Assembly: GCA_028703745.1 (NCBI GenBank)
Contig: JAQVME010000129.1
Location: forward strand, 1-5,033
Origin: Clostridia bacterium
GTDB lineage: Bacteria; Bacillota; Clostridia; Christensenellales; DTU072
Direction of reading: 5' to 3'
Length of the DNA: 5,033 nucleotides
Part shown: positions 1 to 5,033 of the stretch, piece by piece
Layout: each line of letters starts with the position of its first letter
Position numbering within the stretch: position 1 is the first letter of the stretch
Program-made: the position numbers and the translations under genes
Notes under the pieces: generated by a model
What the model saw: only the letters and a program-made list of their open reading frames with translations
The model's database searches: none
Told to the model about the DNA's origin: nothing

Positions 1-1252
1 ACGGCGAAACCAGACATAGGATACCCGAAATGAACAAATAGGTATACAATACCGTAATAATAGGTAGTACGAGAAGGTTAGCAAGCACGAAATAAAGCGA
101 TACCGTTCCAAAAACGTTCAATGACAACGGCAACAAAAAGACGTTAGCAGACAGAGAAACCGCCACCGAAGCGCCGAGGTACCGCCTCGCCCTGCCGCCC
201 TTTCCGACGAACCTCTTATAAAGCGGCTTATAAAAAAGCAGTATGCCAAAGACCGCGGCGACGCTCATAATGAAGCTGAGTGAAAACAACGTCCTCGGCG
301 AAAACAGCAGCATCAGCGTCACAGCCGCGCCAAGTGAGTTGAGCGCGTCGGGTTTTTTGTGAAGCACTGAGGACAGCATAAATATCACCGCCATAACGGC
401 CGACCTGACTGCGCTTGGCGGAAAGCCCGTAACCCCGCAATAAACGAACAGTACGATAACAGTCACTGCCAACGAAAGCAAAGGTTTAATCCGCAGCCTG
501 CGAAGCAGTAGGGCAATACAAGCTACAACGAAGCTTATATGCAGTCCGGAAACCGAAAAGATATGGCTCAGCCCCGTATCCCTTATTGCAGACATATCCT
601 CGCGGGAAAGACCGCTTAGGTCTCCGAACAAAAGCGATGCGGCTATACCCTTGTTCTTTCCCAGCGATTTTGACATGGGGGTAGTCATACGCAGGCGAAG
701 CTTGTCAAAGAAGTTTACGCCGCTTCCGGGGGGTGACAGCTGTGTCATAATAACGGCATTATAATATACGCCGTTGCCGTAATAAGTCAGCGAGGAGCTA
801 TCCGCCAAACTCACCGGTCTAGTCTTGATCTTGCCGTAGAAATATAAGAGGTCGGAAAGTTCATAAGGATTTTCACCGTAAACGCGCACGAGCGCCCTGC
901 CTCCCGCCGGAAAGCCGTCAATCTCAAGGTCTTTGAGTATAATATTATAATATCCCTCGGCGGCGTTTATCTGCGCGACCTTGCCACGTATATTACTTTC
1001 GCCGTCAACTGTTTCCGCCGTGGTTATATATTGTATAAAATTCCCTGCGAAGCCCGCCAAAAAAAACAATGCCAAAACCACTGCTATTTTTTTCTTAGTA
1101 GCGGCAAAAGCAATTGCGCTTACCGCCGACAATGCGGCAATAAGCCAAAAAACTCTTATGTTTTTCATAACTGCGAGACTGAGCGCTATACCCGCCATAA
1201 GAAAAAGCGCGCAAAACACCATAGGACGCAGGTTTATTATGGTTTTTTTCAT
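1..1252 (-). CDS. comEC: ComEC/Rec2 family competence protein, N-terminal part (runs off the window)
   Basis: ComEC forms the inner-membrane channel that carries single-stranded DNA into the cytoplasm during natural transformation. The frame is open from the ATG at 1252 to the window edge, giving 417 residues without the C-terminus. Hydrophobic segments lie near residues 11-29, 34-51 and 56-73. They are followed by a soluble DUF4131-like region (about 80-170) and then the Competence domain. Recognisable family motifs are LLFGDLSGLS (207-216), TGLSHIFSVSGLHIS (226-240), a GVTGFPPSAVRSAVMA segment (273-288), and LFSLSFIMSVAAVFGILLF (322-340). ANLLVLPI (391-398) is also typical. The start overlaps the stop of the MBL-fold gene as ATGA. 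No Shine-Dalgarno sequence is visible before it, so translation is probably coupled. Whether the usual C-terminal metallo-beta-lactamase domain is present cannot be seen. The family call is very secure; working competence in this organism is not implied. Confidence 0.95.
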   Translation of the reverse strand, partial: MKKTIINLRPMVFCALFLMAGIALSLAVMKNIRVFWLIAALSAVSAIAFAATKKKIAVVLALFFLAGFAGNFIQYITTAETVDGESNIRGKVAQINAAEGYYNIILKDLEIDGFPAGGRALVRVYGENPYELSDLLYFYGKIKTRPVSLADSSSLTYYGNGVYYNAVIMTQLSPPGSGVNFFDKLRLRMTTPMSKSLGKNKGIAASLLFGDLSGLSREDMSAIRDTGLSHIFSVSGLHISFVVACIALLLRRLRIKPLLSLAVTVIVLFVYCGVTGFPPSAVRSAVMAVIFMLSSVLHKKPDALNSLGAAVTLMLLFSPRTLFSLSFIMSVAAVFGILLFYKPLYKRFVGKGGRARRYLGASVAVSLSANVFLLPLSLNVFGTVSLYFVLANLLVLPIITVLYTYLFISGILCLVSP

Positions 1253-1971
1253 AATGTCAGGGTGATTAGTTCTTCGGCGAGCCGGGCGTTTTTGTTGATG
1301 CCGAGAGCCTCGCTCAACGTTTCGTCCTCGCGACCTTGTGACAGATGTGTAAGTATTGTTACGGGGACGGACTTAGTTAATTCGGCGATGCCGTAAACGC
1401 TTATGTGCGGAGATTCCGCGCTGTGCTCGCGTTGCAAAATGCAAGCGTCGACAAGAGCAAGGTCACAACCCTCTACAAGCGTCTTGATGGTTTTTGTGTA
1501 CGTGGTATCGGCGGTATAAGCAAGACACTTTTCGCCGTCTGTCACCCTTACGCCGAAGGTGGGTAGCGTATGGCTCATCTCAAAAAATTCCAGACAAAAG
1601 TCTTTTATCGAGGTCTTCATACCGCCGCACACGGCTTGCGCGGCAAAGCCCTCACACGAGGAAAGCGCATAATATTCTTCTTGCGGCTGCTCCGGCATAA
1701 AAAACGAAATGGGAGCGCGCAAGCCCTTTTTTGTTTGTTCGAGAGCAATGTTTCTGAATACGAAGGCATCGGCGCAATGGTCTCCGTGGAAATGGCTGAT
1801 AACTACAGCGTCAATATCCTCATATGCGCATACATTGGCAAGATTTTTCAATGAGCCGCTACCCATGTCCAGTATAATTTTTGCGCCGGACTTGCTTTCA
1901 ACGAGATAGCTGCAAGTGGCGCCGTTTTTGTTCGGGTACTTTCCGTATCTGCCCAGCACGGTCAATTTCAT
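1249..1971 (-). CDS. Metallo-beta-lactamase-fold hydrolase, YhfI/RNase Z-like
   Basis: This 240-residue soluble protein has a full single-domain metallo-beta-lactamase fold. The metal-binding motif HFHGDH gives His60, His62, Asp64 and His65. Further likely ligands are His134 (EMSHT), Asp155 (AYTADT) and His209 (ILTHLSQ), so a two-metal site looks complete. The N-terminus (MKLTVLGRYGKYP...NGATCSYLVE) and the LDMGSG segment at 35-40 resemble Bacillus YhfI and the RNase Z-like branch rather than antibiotic-degrading beta-lactamases. The long exosite arm of true tRNA RNase Z is not seen. The substrate is unknown; a phosphodiesterase or hydrolase role is inference. The gene starts 13 nt after the DUF1667 stop, with a modest GGTGG motif ahead of ATG. 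Its TGA stop overlaps the comEC start. It is separate from any MBL domain at the ComEC C-terminus, which would lie outside the window. Confidence 0.88.
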   Translation of the reverse strand: MKLTVLGRYGKYPNKNGATCSYLVESKSGAKIILDMGSGSLKNLANVCAYEDIDAVVISHFHGDHCADAFVFRNIALEQTKKGLRAPISFFMPEQPQEEYYALSSCEGFAAQAVCGGMKTSIKDFCLEFFEMSHTLPTFGVRVTDGEKCLAYTADTTYTKTIKTLVEGCDLALVDACILQREHSAESPHISVYGIAELTKSVPVTILTHLSQGREDETLSEALGINKNARLAEELITLTL

Positions 1972-1984
1972 AGCAGCGCCACCG

Positions 1985-2335
1985 TTACGGTCTGTCCGCT
2001 GTGGCGATTATGTCTACACCCGTACCCAACACATTCGGAAGAAGTATATCACCGGCTTTTACGGGTTTTTGCGCACGAGAATTCTTAATGAGTTTTATGA
2101 CGTCGAAAAGCTTGTGATTATCAAGCGGCGCGCCGGATTTGCAGGGCACCGCCTTGCCTCTCGTGACAGGAAAGAGCGTTGTCAATATGCGCTGAGGGTT
2201 TATTATCTCCATTCTGGCATAGACCTCTCCCCTCTTGCAAGCGTTGCCGCTGACGGAGATTTCTCCGTGGTCGACAGCCTGTCCGGCTTCCATCTCGCAG
2301 CTTACGGGGCATAGAATACACGTATATTTTTTCAT
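1985..2335 (-). CDS. DUF1667 domain protein, partner of the FAD oxidoreductase
   Basis: This 116-residue protein matches the DUF1667 family in length and layout. It has an N-terminal CxxCPxxC motif (Cys6, Cys9, Cys13 in CILCPVSCEM), a GNACKRGEVYA segment (30-40) with Cys33, then NPQRILTTLFPV (46-57) and a C-terminal NVLGTGVDIIAT stretch (101-112). The four cysteines at 6, 9, 13 and 33 could bind an Fe-S cluster or a metal; this is inference. Family members usually sit directly after a FAD/NAD-type oxidoreductase, as here, and probably act as its small electron-transfer subunit. The ATG overlaps the oxidoreductase stop as ATGA. A strong ribosome site, GGAGGAG at 2344-2338, lies inside the last codons of that gene. 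The middle segment reads APLDNHK, where I recall a PIPK-like sequence in relatives. No signal peptide or membrane segment is visible. Confidence 0.88.
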   Translation of the reverse strand: MKKYTCILCPVSCEMEAGQAVDHGEISVSGNACKRGEVYARMEIINPQRILTTLFPVTRGKAVPCKSGAPLDNHKLFDVIKLIKNSRAQKPVKAGDILLPNVLGTGVDIIATADRP

Positions 2336-3525
2336 TGCTCCTCCAACGAAAGCCTCACGTCTTGCGACAGACCGTTGAGGCTTATTTCGATATTCTCGAG
2401 CAGTCCCGGCAGTAGCGCGGGGTATCTCTTAGCAAAAATTAAATCTTGTCCGCAACGTACATCGAGGCGCACTGCCTTTCGGAAATCCGCGGCGCGGAAA
2501 AAGATTTTTGTTCTGCCCTCAAGCGGCGCAGTATGCGGCATGACGTAATGTATGCCCTCTCCCGCCGTAATTCTTACGTGTTCGGTCGTTTCTTGCTTGC
2601 CCTCGGCGTAAAGCGCGGCGTTTCTGCCGGCATCCATGCCTTCAAAAGCCGCATCATCCGCAGACGTCTGCGTATGTAAGGCGCTGCCCGCGGCGAAAAT
2701 GCCGGGGACGCTTGTCTCCAGCGCGCTTGTGACTTCTGCGCCGCGTGTCTTGCCGTCAATGACTATCCCCGCGCCGACAGTCAGCGTGTCGTCCGGCGAC
2801 AGCTCGGGAGACAAAATCAAAGTATCACAAGCAATGAAGCTTGGCTCAGACAAAGCCTTCTTTATGTATACGCCCCTGAGGGCGCTTTCGCCCTCCGCCG
2901 CAACGGTCGTGTTCAGATATAGCGGAATATCAAAATCCTCAAGACACTGCACAATGTCCTTCGGCAGAGCCACCGGTTTTTCTCGGCTTTCACAAACGCA
3001 TACGACTTTAACGCCCTCAAGCGTCAGCCGCCGCGCCAAAATCACGGCAAGCGTGTTTGAGCCGTAAACGACGGCTTTTTTGCCTATTATTTTGCCTTCG
3101 ATATTGATTAGTCGTTGCGCCTCCGTTGCGGTATAAACGCCCCTTAACGCGCTAGTTGGTGCGGTAGACGGCTCTGGCTCCTCTTTGCTTCCGGTTGCAA
3201 GAACAATGGCTTTTGCCTTGAGTTCTGCAAGCTTTCCGCTCGGGCGCCGAACCGTCACCGTCAAGGCGGAGGAAACGTCCGTAACCGTTGCAATAATGAT
3301 TTTTATGCCGCTTGAAACCAACCGGCTCGCCAGTCTGGCGGCAAATTCCGGACCCGTCAAATCCTCGCCGAAGAATTCGTCTCCGAAGCCGTTATGAATA
3401 CTCTGTAGCAATCTGCCTCCGGGCTTGCTCTGTTCGATGAGAGCCACTTTGGCGCCTTCTCGGACAGCCGATATTGCGGCGGCTATTCCTGCCGCGCCCC
3501 CTCCGGCGACTATTACGTCGTACAA
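2332..3525 (-). CDS. FAD-dependent oxidoreductase, divergent member of the DUF1667-linked family
   Basis: This 397-residue protein begins with a clear FAD-binding Rossmann motif, MYDVIVAGGGAAGIAAA (GxGxxG at 8-13), with Glu31 at the end of the second strand for ribose binding. Next come PGGRLLQSIHNGFG (35-48), the LTGPEFAARL segment (56-65), and the ATG motif VLATGSK (108-114). A second Rossmann-like unit follows at about 150-180 (AVVYGSNTLAVILARRLTLEG), then CDTLILSPELSPDD (233-246) and a final FAD-contacting PGIFAAGSALH (274-284). Order and spacing fit the NAD(P)/FAD oxidoreductases found beside DUF1667, including those of glycerol catabolic clusters. Oddities: the second GxGxxG reads GSNTLA, and Ser42 stands where relatives have QCIHNGFG. 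Redox activity is likely but the electron donor is unknown. No redox-active CxxC is present, so it is not a thioredoxin reductase. The start is TTG, chosen because MYDVIVAGGG begins there and GGGAGG lies 5-6 nt upstream. Confidence 0.88.
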   Translation of the reverse strand: MYDVIVAGGGAAGIAAAISAVREGAKVALIEQSKPGGRLLQSIHNGFGDEFFGEDLTGPEFAARLASRLVSSGIKIIIATVTDVSSALTVTVRRPSGKLAELKAKAIVLATGSKEEPEPSTAPTSALRGVYTATEAQRLINIEGKIIGKKAVVYGSNTLAVILARRLTLEGVKVVCVCESREKPVALPKDIVQCLEDFDIPLYLNTTVAAEGESALRGVYIKKALSEPSFIACDTLILSPELSPDDTLTVGAGIVIDGKTRGAEVTSALETSVPGIFAAGSALHTQTSADDAAFEGMDAGRNAALYAEGKQETTEHVRITAGEGIHYVMPHTAPLEGRTKIFFRAADFRKAVRLDVRCGQDLIFAKRYPALLPGLLENIEISLNGLSQDVRLSLEEQ

Positions 3526-3528
3526 TGT

Positions 3529-4065
3529 TTACCTCCCGGGTAAAAATTTGTTCCTATAGCTCTTTATGCCGTTCTCGACGACTTTTATTGCGGTAGCCTT
3601 ATCGGCTATCTTTATGTCTGCGGTATGCTTGCCCTCAAGCTCCTTATAAACTGTAAAGAAATGGCATATCTCGTCCATAATATGCTTAGGCAATTCCTCA
3701 ATATTCGAGTAGCTGTTCCAAGTGGGTTCGTTGAAAGGAATGGCTATTATTTTGTTGTCGATGAAGCCGTCATCGGTCATGCACACCATGCCGATGGGAT
3801 AGCAACGGCAGATGGCCATGGGTTTTATGGCCTCGGAACACAGCACCAGCACGTCTACCGGGTCGTTGTCCTCGCAAAAAGTCTTTGGGATAAACCCATA
3901 ATTTGCGGGATAATGCGTGGATGTATACAGAATTCTGTCAAGTATAAGCAGTCCGCTCTGCTTGTCAAGCTCGTATTTGTTTTTGCTGCCCTTTGAGATT
4001 TCTATTACCGCAAGAAAGTCCTGCGGCGCAATTCTGTCGGAGCCTATGTCGTGCCAAACGTTCAT
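3529..4065 (-). CDS. ppa: Inorganic pyrophosphatase, family I (soluble)
   Basis: This cytoplasmic enzyme hydrolyses pyrophosphate to two phosphates, pulling biosynthetic reactions forward. Its 178 residues match the usual bacterial family I length (about 175). The signature DNDPVDVLV (66-74) gives the metal-binding Asp66, Asp68 and Asp71. By comparison with the E. coli enzyme, other active-site residues are all present: Glu22, Lys30, Glu32, Arg44, Tyr56 (PANYGF), Asp98, Asp103 and Lys105 (MTDDGFIDNKIIAIP), and Tyr140-Lys141 (FTVYKELE). Nothing suggests loss of activity. It is not the DHH-type family II enzyme common in Bacillus and some Clostridia. It is the first gene of the minus-strand operon, with AAGGAGA at 4077-4071 set 5 nt before ATG and a strong promoter upstream. 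Its stop lies only 3 nt before the oxidoreductase start. Confidence 0.97.
   Translation of the reverse strand: MNVWHDIGSDRIAPQDFLAVIEISKGSKNKYELDKQSGLLILDRILYTSTHYPANYGFIPKTFCEDNDPVDVLVLCSEAIKPMAICRCYPIGMVCMTDDGFIDNKIIAIPFNEPTWNSYSNIEELPKHIMDEICHFFTVYKELEGKHTADIKIADKATAIKVVENGIKSYRNKFLPGR
3531..3537 (-). promoter_or_regulatory. Ribosome binding site that fixes the TTG start of the FAD oxidoreductase
   Basis: On the minus strand GGGAGGT is followed by AAACA and then TTG. The motif is near-perfectly complementary to the 16S rRNA 3' end and has ideal spacing. It supports TTG at 3525 as the start, since there is no in-frame ATG nearby. The same bases encode the last two pyrophosphatase codons (Gly-Arg, GGG AGG) and reach into its TAA stop, so ribosomes ending the upstream gene sit on this site. 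Confidence 0.8.
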
Positions 4066-4087
4066 TGTTTTCTCCTTGAGTTTAATA

Positions 4088-4100
4088 ATAATTTAATTAT
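4088..4100. repeat. 13-bp AT-rich palindrome over the ppa -10 and start site
   Basis: ATAATT-T-AATTAT is a perfect inverted repeat around a central T. It overlaps five bases of the -10 and the predicted transcription start of the minus-strand promoter. Its position would suit an operator, but it contains only A and T in an AT-rich spacer, so chance is a serious alternative. Confidence 0.3.
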
Positions 4101-4124
4101 ACTATCCTTAGAAGCATTTATCAA
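4096..4124 (-). promoter_or_regulatory. Sigma-A-type promoter of the ppa operon
   Basis: On the minus strand, TTGATA (4124-4119) and TATAAT (4101-4096) are separated by exactly 17 nt. The -10 is a perfect consensus match and the -35 matches five of six positions (TTGACA). Transcription should begin near 4089, giving a short leader of about 24 nt before the ppa start, with no room for a riboswitch. Because downstream gene gaps are 13 nt or less, this promoter probably drives all five genes through comEC. Confidence 0.85.
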
Positions 4125-4197
4125 TGAATTTATTCTTATTGTTTTTCGCCTCTGCCGCCCTTTAATGCAAATATAAAGCAATTCTCAAAAAAAGCGC

Positions 4198-4226
4198 TTA
4201 ACACCGCACGGGTTTAGTGTTATAAT
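4198..4226 (+). promoter_or_regulatory. Sigma-A-type promoter of the DUF4364 gene
   Basis: TTAACA (4198-4203) and TATAAT (4221-4226) have a 17-nt spacer. The -10 is perfect and the -35 matches five of six. Transcription should start near 4233, leaving a leader of under 20 nt that contains AGGAAGG just before the ATG at 4250. An 8-bp palindrome AAGCGCTT (4192-4199) touches the upstream edge of the -35. Confidence 0.85.
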
Positions 4227-4249
4227 GAATAAACAATAAAAGGAAGGTT

Positions 4250-4774
4250 ATGATTCACGACGAAAGAATAAGCAATAAGCTACTGGTACTATTTGTTCTT
4301 GATAAAATGGAGATTCCCATAAATGAGGAGTTGCTTTTGTCTATATGCTCGAGTGACAACGATTGGATACCGTATTTTTATTGCAAGCAGATCATTTCCG
4401 ACCTTACGGAGGCAGGCTTCATCTCGAAGGTCAACGGCAGCATCCGCAACCCTCTCTTGTCATTGACGGAGGACGGCAGAACCTGCCTGGCGCATTTTTA
4501 CAACGACATCCCAAAATCCGTGCGAGACACCATAACGGAGTTTGCGCGCAAATCCCGTCTTGAGTACAAGAAGAAGCAGGAGTTCACCTGCGACTATAAG
4601 CGCAATTCCGACGGCTCGTATACTGTTGAGATGGGCATTTTTGAAGTCACAAAGCCTATTATGCAACTGAAATTCGTAGTAGCCAACCTTGAAAAAGCTC
4701 TTTCGATATACAACAGCTGGAACAACAAAGCTCCCGACGTATACAAGGCTTTTTACGACATTCTCATAGATTAG
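4250..4774 (+). CDS. DUF4364 family protein, predicted winged-helix protein
   Basis: This 174-residue protein resembles the DUF4364 family of Clostridia. The N-terminal part has the expected run: a helix KLLVLFVLDKMEIPINEELL (10-29), an aromatic PYFYCKQIISDLTEAGFI segment (41-58) like a recognition-helix region, and a wing-like stretch ending in LSLTEDGRTCLAHF (70-83). This resembles the winged-helix fold of PadR/MarR-like proteins. The C-terminal half (about 110-174) is alpha/beta and ends in a predicted helix. The family has no experimentally fixed role that I know of; DNA-binding transcription control is inference. The ATG follows AGGAAGG (4241-4247) and a strong promoter. It diverges from the ppa operon and lies 95 nt before an ABC-F gene, so either could be a target, as could its own promoter. 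There is no membrane segment or signal peptide. Confidence 0.75.
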   Translation: MIHDERISNKLLVLFVLDKMEIPINEELLLSICSSDNDWIPYFYCKQIISDLTEAGFISKVNGSIRNPLLSLTEDGRTCLAHFYNDIPKSVRDTITEFARKSRLEYKKKQEFTCDYKRNSDGSYTVEMGIFEVTKPIMQLKFVVANLEKALSIYNSWNNKAPDVYKAFYDILID

Positions 4775-4828
4775 TTATTTATAACGCAAAAAACGCAGTC
4801 CGGATTAGTTTTATCCCCGCGCTTTTTA

Positions 4829-4837
4829 TGCTACAAT
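4829..4837 (+). promoter_or_regulatory. Probable extended -10 promoter of the ABC-F gene
   Basis: TGCTACAAT fits the extended -10 form TGnTATAAT with one mismatch. The only -35 candidate at 17-nt spacing is the weak TTTTAT (4809-4814), as is usual for extended -10 promoters. It sits 32 nt before the ABC-F start. No convincing terminator separates it from the DUF4364 gene, so read-through is also possible. Confidence 0.55.
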
Positions 4838-4869
4838 ATTATCCTGAACGAAATTTCAAGGATGAATAA

Positions 4870-5033
4870 ATGAGCATACTTTCCATAAACAATCTCACCC
4901 ATACATTTGACGGCAAAGTGCTTTTTGAAGACGCTTGTCTGTCAGTCAATAACGGCGAGCATACGGGCATTGTCGGACTTAACGGCGCAGGCAAGAGCAC
5001 TTTTATGAACATACTGTGCAACAAGCTGCTACA
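4870..5033 (+). CDS. ABC-F family ATPase, N-terminal fragment (runs off the window)
   Basis: Only the first 54 codons are present. They begin MSILSINNLTHTFDGKVLFEDA and contain an intact Walker A motif GLNGAGKST (36-44) followed by FMNIL. A Walker A this close to the N-terminus, no membrane segment before it, and the NGEHTGIVG lead-in are typical of ABC-F proteins. These carry two ATPase domains and act on the ribosome rather than as transporters. The FMNIL ending is like the YkpA/YbiT branch, which is more often housekeeping than antibiotic resistance, but the diagnostic linker and second domain are outside the window. An ATP-binding subunit of a transporter is the main alternative. The ATG at 4870 is preceded by AAGGA (4858-4862) at 7-nt spacing. 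An earlier ATG at 4862 is not used: it abuts the ribosome site and stops after three codons. Confidence 0.82.
   Translation, partial: MSILSINNLTHTFDGKVLFEDACLSVNNGEHTGIVGLNGAGKSTFMNILCNKLL

Noticed and set aside
1056..1100. Runs of 7-8 identical bases in the comEC 5' region that could suggest slippage or phase variation.
   Set aside because: The reading frame is intact through the runs, and they encode ordinary hydrophobic or lysine-rich membrane-flanking sequence. The runs are too short to argue for phase variation.
981..1396. Two overlapping plus-strand frames (94 and 121 residues).
   Set aside because: Both are antisense to the comEC N-terminus and the MBL-fold C-terminus, which have strong family motifs. 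Their translations are low in recognisable features.
2636..3067. 143-residue plus-strand reading frame.
   Set aside because: It lies wholly antisense to the FAD oxidoreductase, whose motifs are clear. It has no recognisable domain or ribosome site and is a shadow frame.
4790..4830. Possible terminator after the DUF4364 gene: GGAT...ATCC followed by GCGCTTTTT.
   Set aside because: The stem is only four base pairs, and the T run is separated from it by several bases. It does not form a convincing intrinsic terminator.
4862..4873. Three-codon ORF (Met-Asn-Lys) whose TGA overlaps the ABC-F ATG, resembling a regulatory leader peptide.
   Set aside because: Its ATG directly abuts the AAGGA motif, too close for initiation. 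Such short ORFs are common by chance, and no attenuator hairpins are visible.
1..5033. Search for tRNA or rRNA genes, CRISPR repeats, insertion sequences, attachment sites and riboswitches.
   Set aside because: Genes cover almost all of the window. The only gaps are 184 and 95 nt and consist mainly of promoters, and no direct repeat arrays, terminal inverted repeats or cloverleaf-like sequences were seen by eye.

Overview
This window looks like chromosomal housekeeping DNA from a low-to-mid G+C Gram-positive bacterium, most likely a member of the Clostridia (Bacillota). The signs are a DUF4364 winged-helix protein (a family I know mainly from Clostridia), a DUF1667 protein beside a FAD oxidoreductase, a YhfI-like metallo-beta-lactamase-fold protein, near-consensus sigma-A promoters, and strong purine-rich ribosome binding sites. 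The exact genus cannot be read from the sequence.

Layout: positions 1-4065 hold five genes on the minus strand, packed as a single apparent operon. Read in the direction of transcription they are a family I inorganic pyrophosphatase (4065-3529), a FAD-dependent oxidoreductase starting at TTG (3525-2332), a DUF1667 cysteine-motif protein (2335-1985), a metallo-beta-lactamase-fold hydrolase (1971-1249), and the N-terminal 417 residues of a ComEC/Rec2 DNA-uptake channel (1252 to beyond position 1). The junctions are 3 nt, a 4-nt ATGA overlap, 13 nt, and a second 4-nt ATGA overlap. Positions 4066-4249 are a divergent intergenic region with a near-consensus promoter on each strand. On the plus strand follow a DUF4364 gene (4250-4774) and, after a 95-nt gap with its own probable extended -10 promoter, the first 54 codons of an ABC-F family ATPase (4870 to beyond 5033).

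How the genes fit together: the oxidoreductase and DUF1667 protein are a recognised pair. In many Firmicutes and Thermotogae it accompanies a GlpA-like glycerol-3-phosphate (or 2-hydroxyacid) dehydrogenase, but no such partner is present here. The oxidoreductase has also lost or altered several residues I expect in its family, including the second GxGxxG motif and a cysteine, which makes this pair the most interesting item. The pyrophosphatase, MBL-fold protein and ComEC have no evident biochemical link to the pair; their packing implies co-transcription rather than a shared pathway. I see no mobile element, CRISPR array, RNA gene or clear new system.
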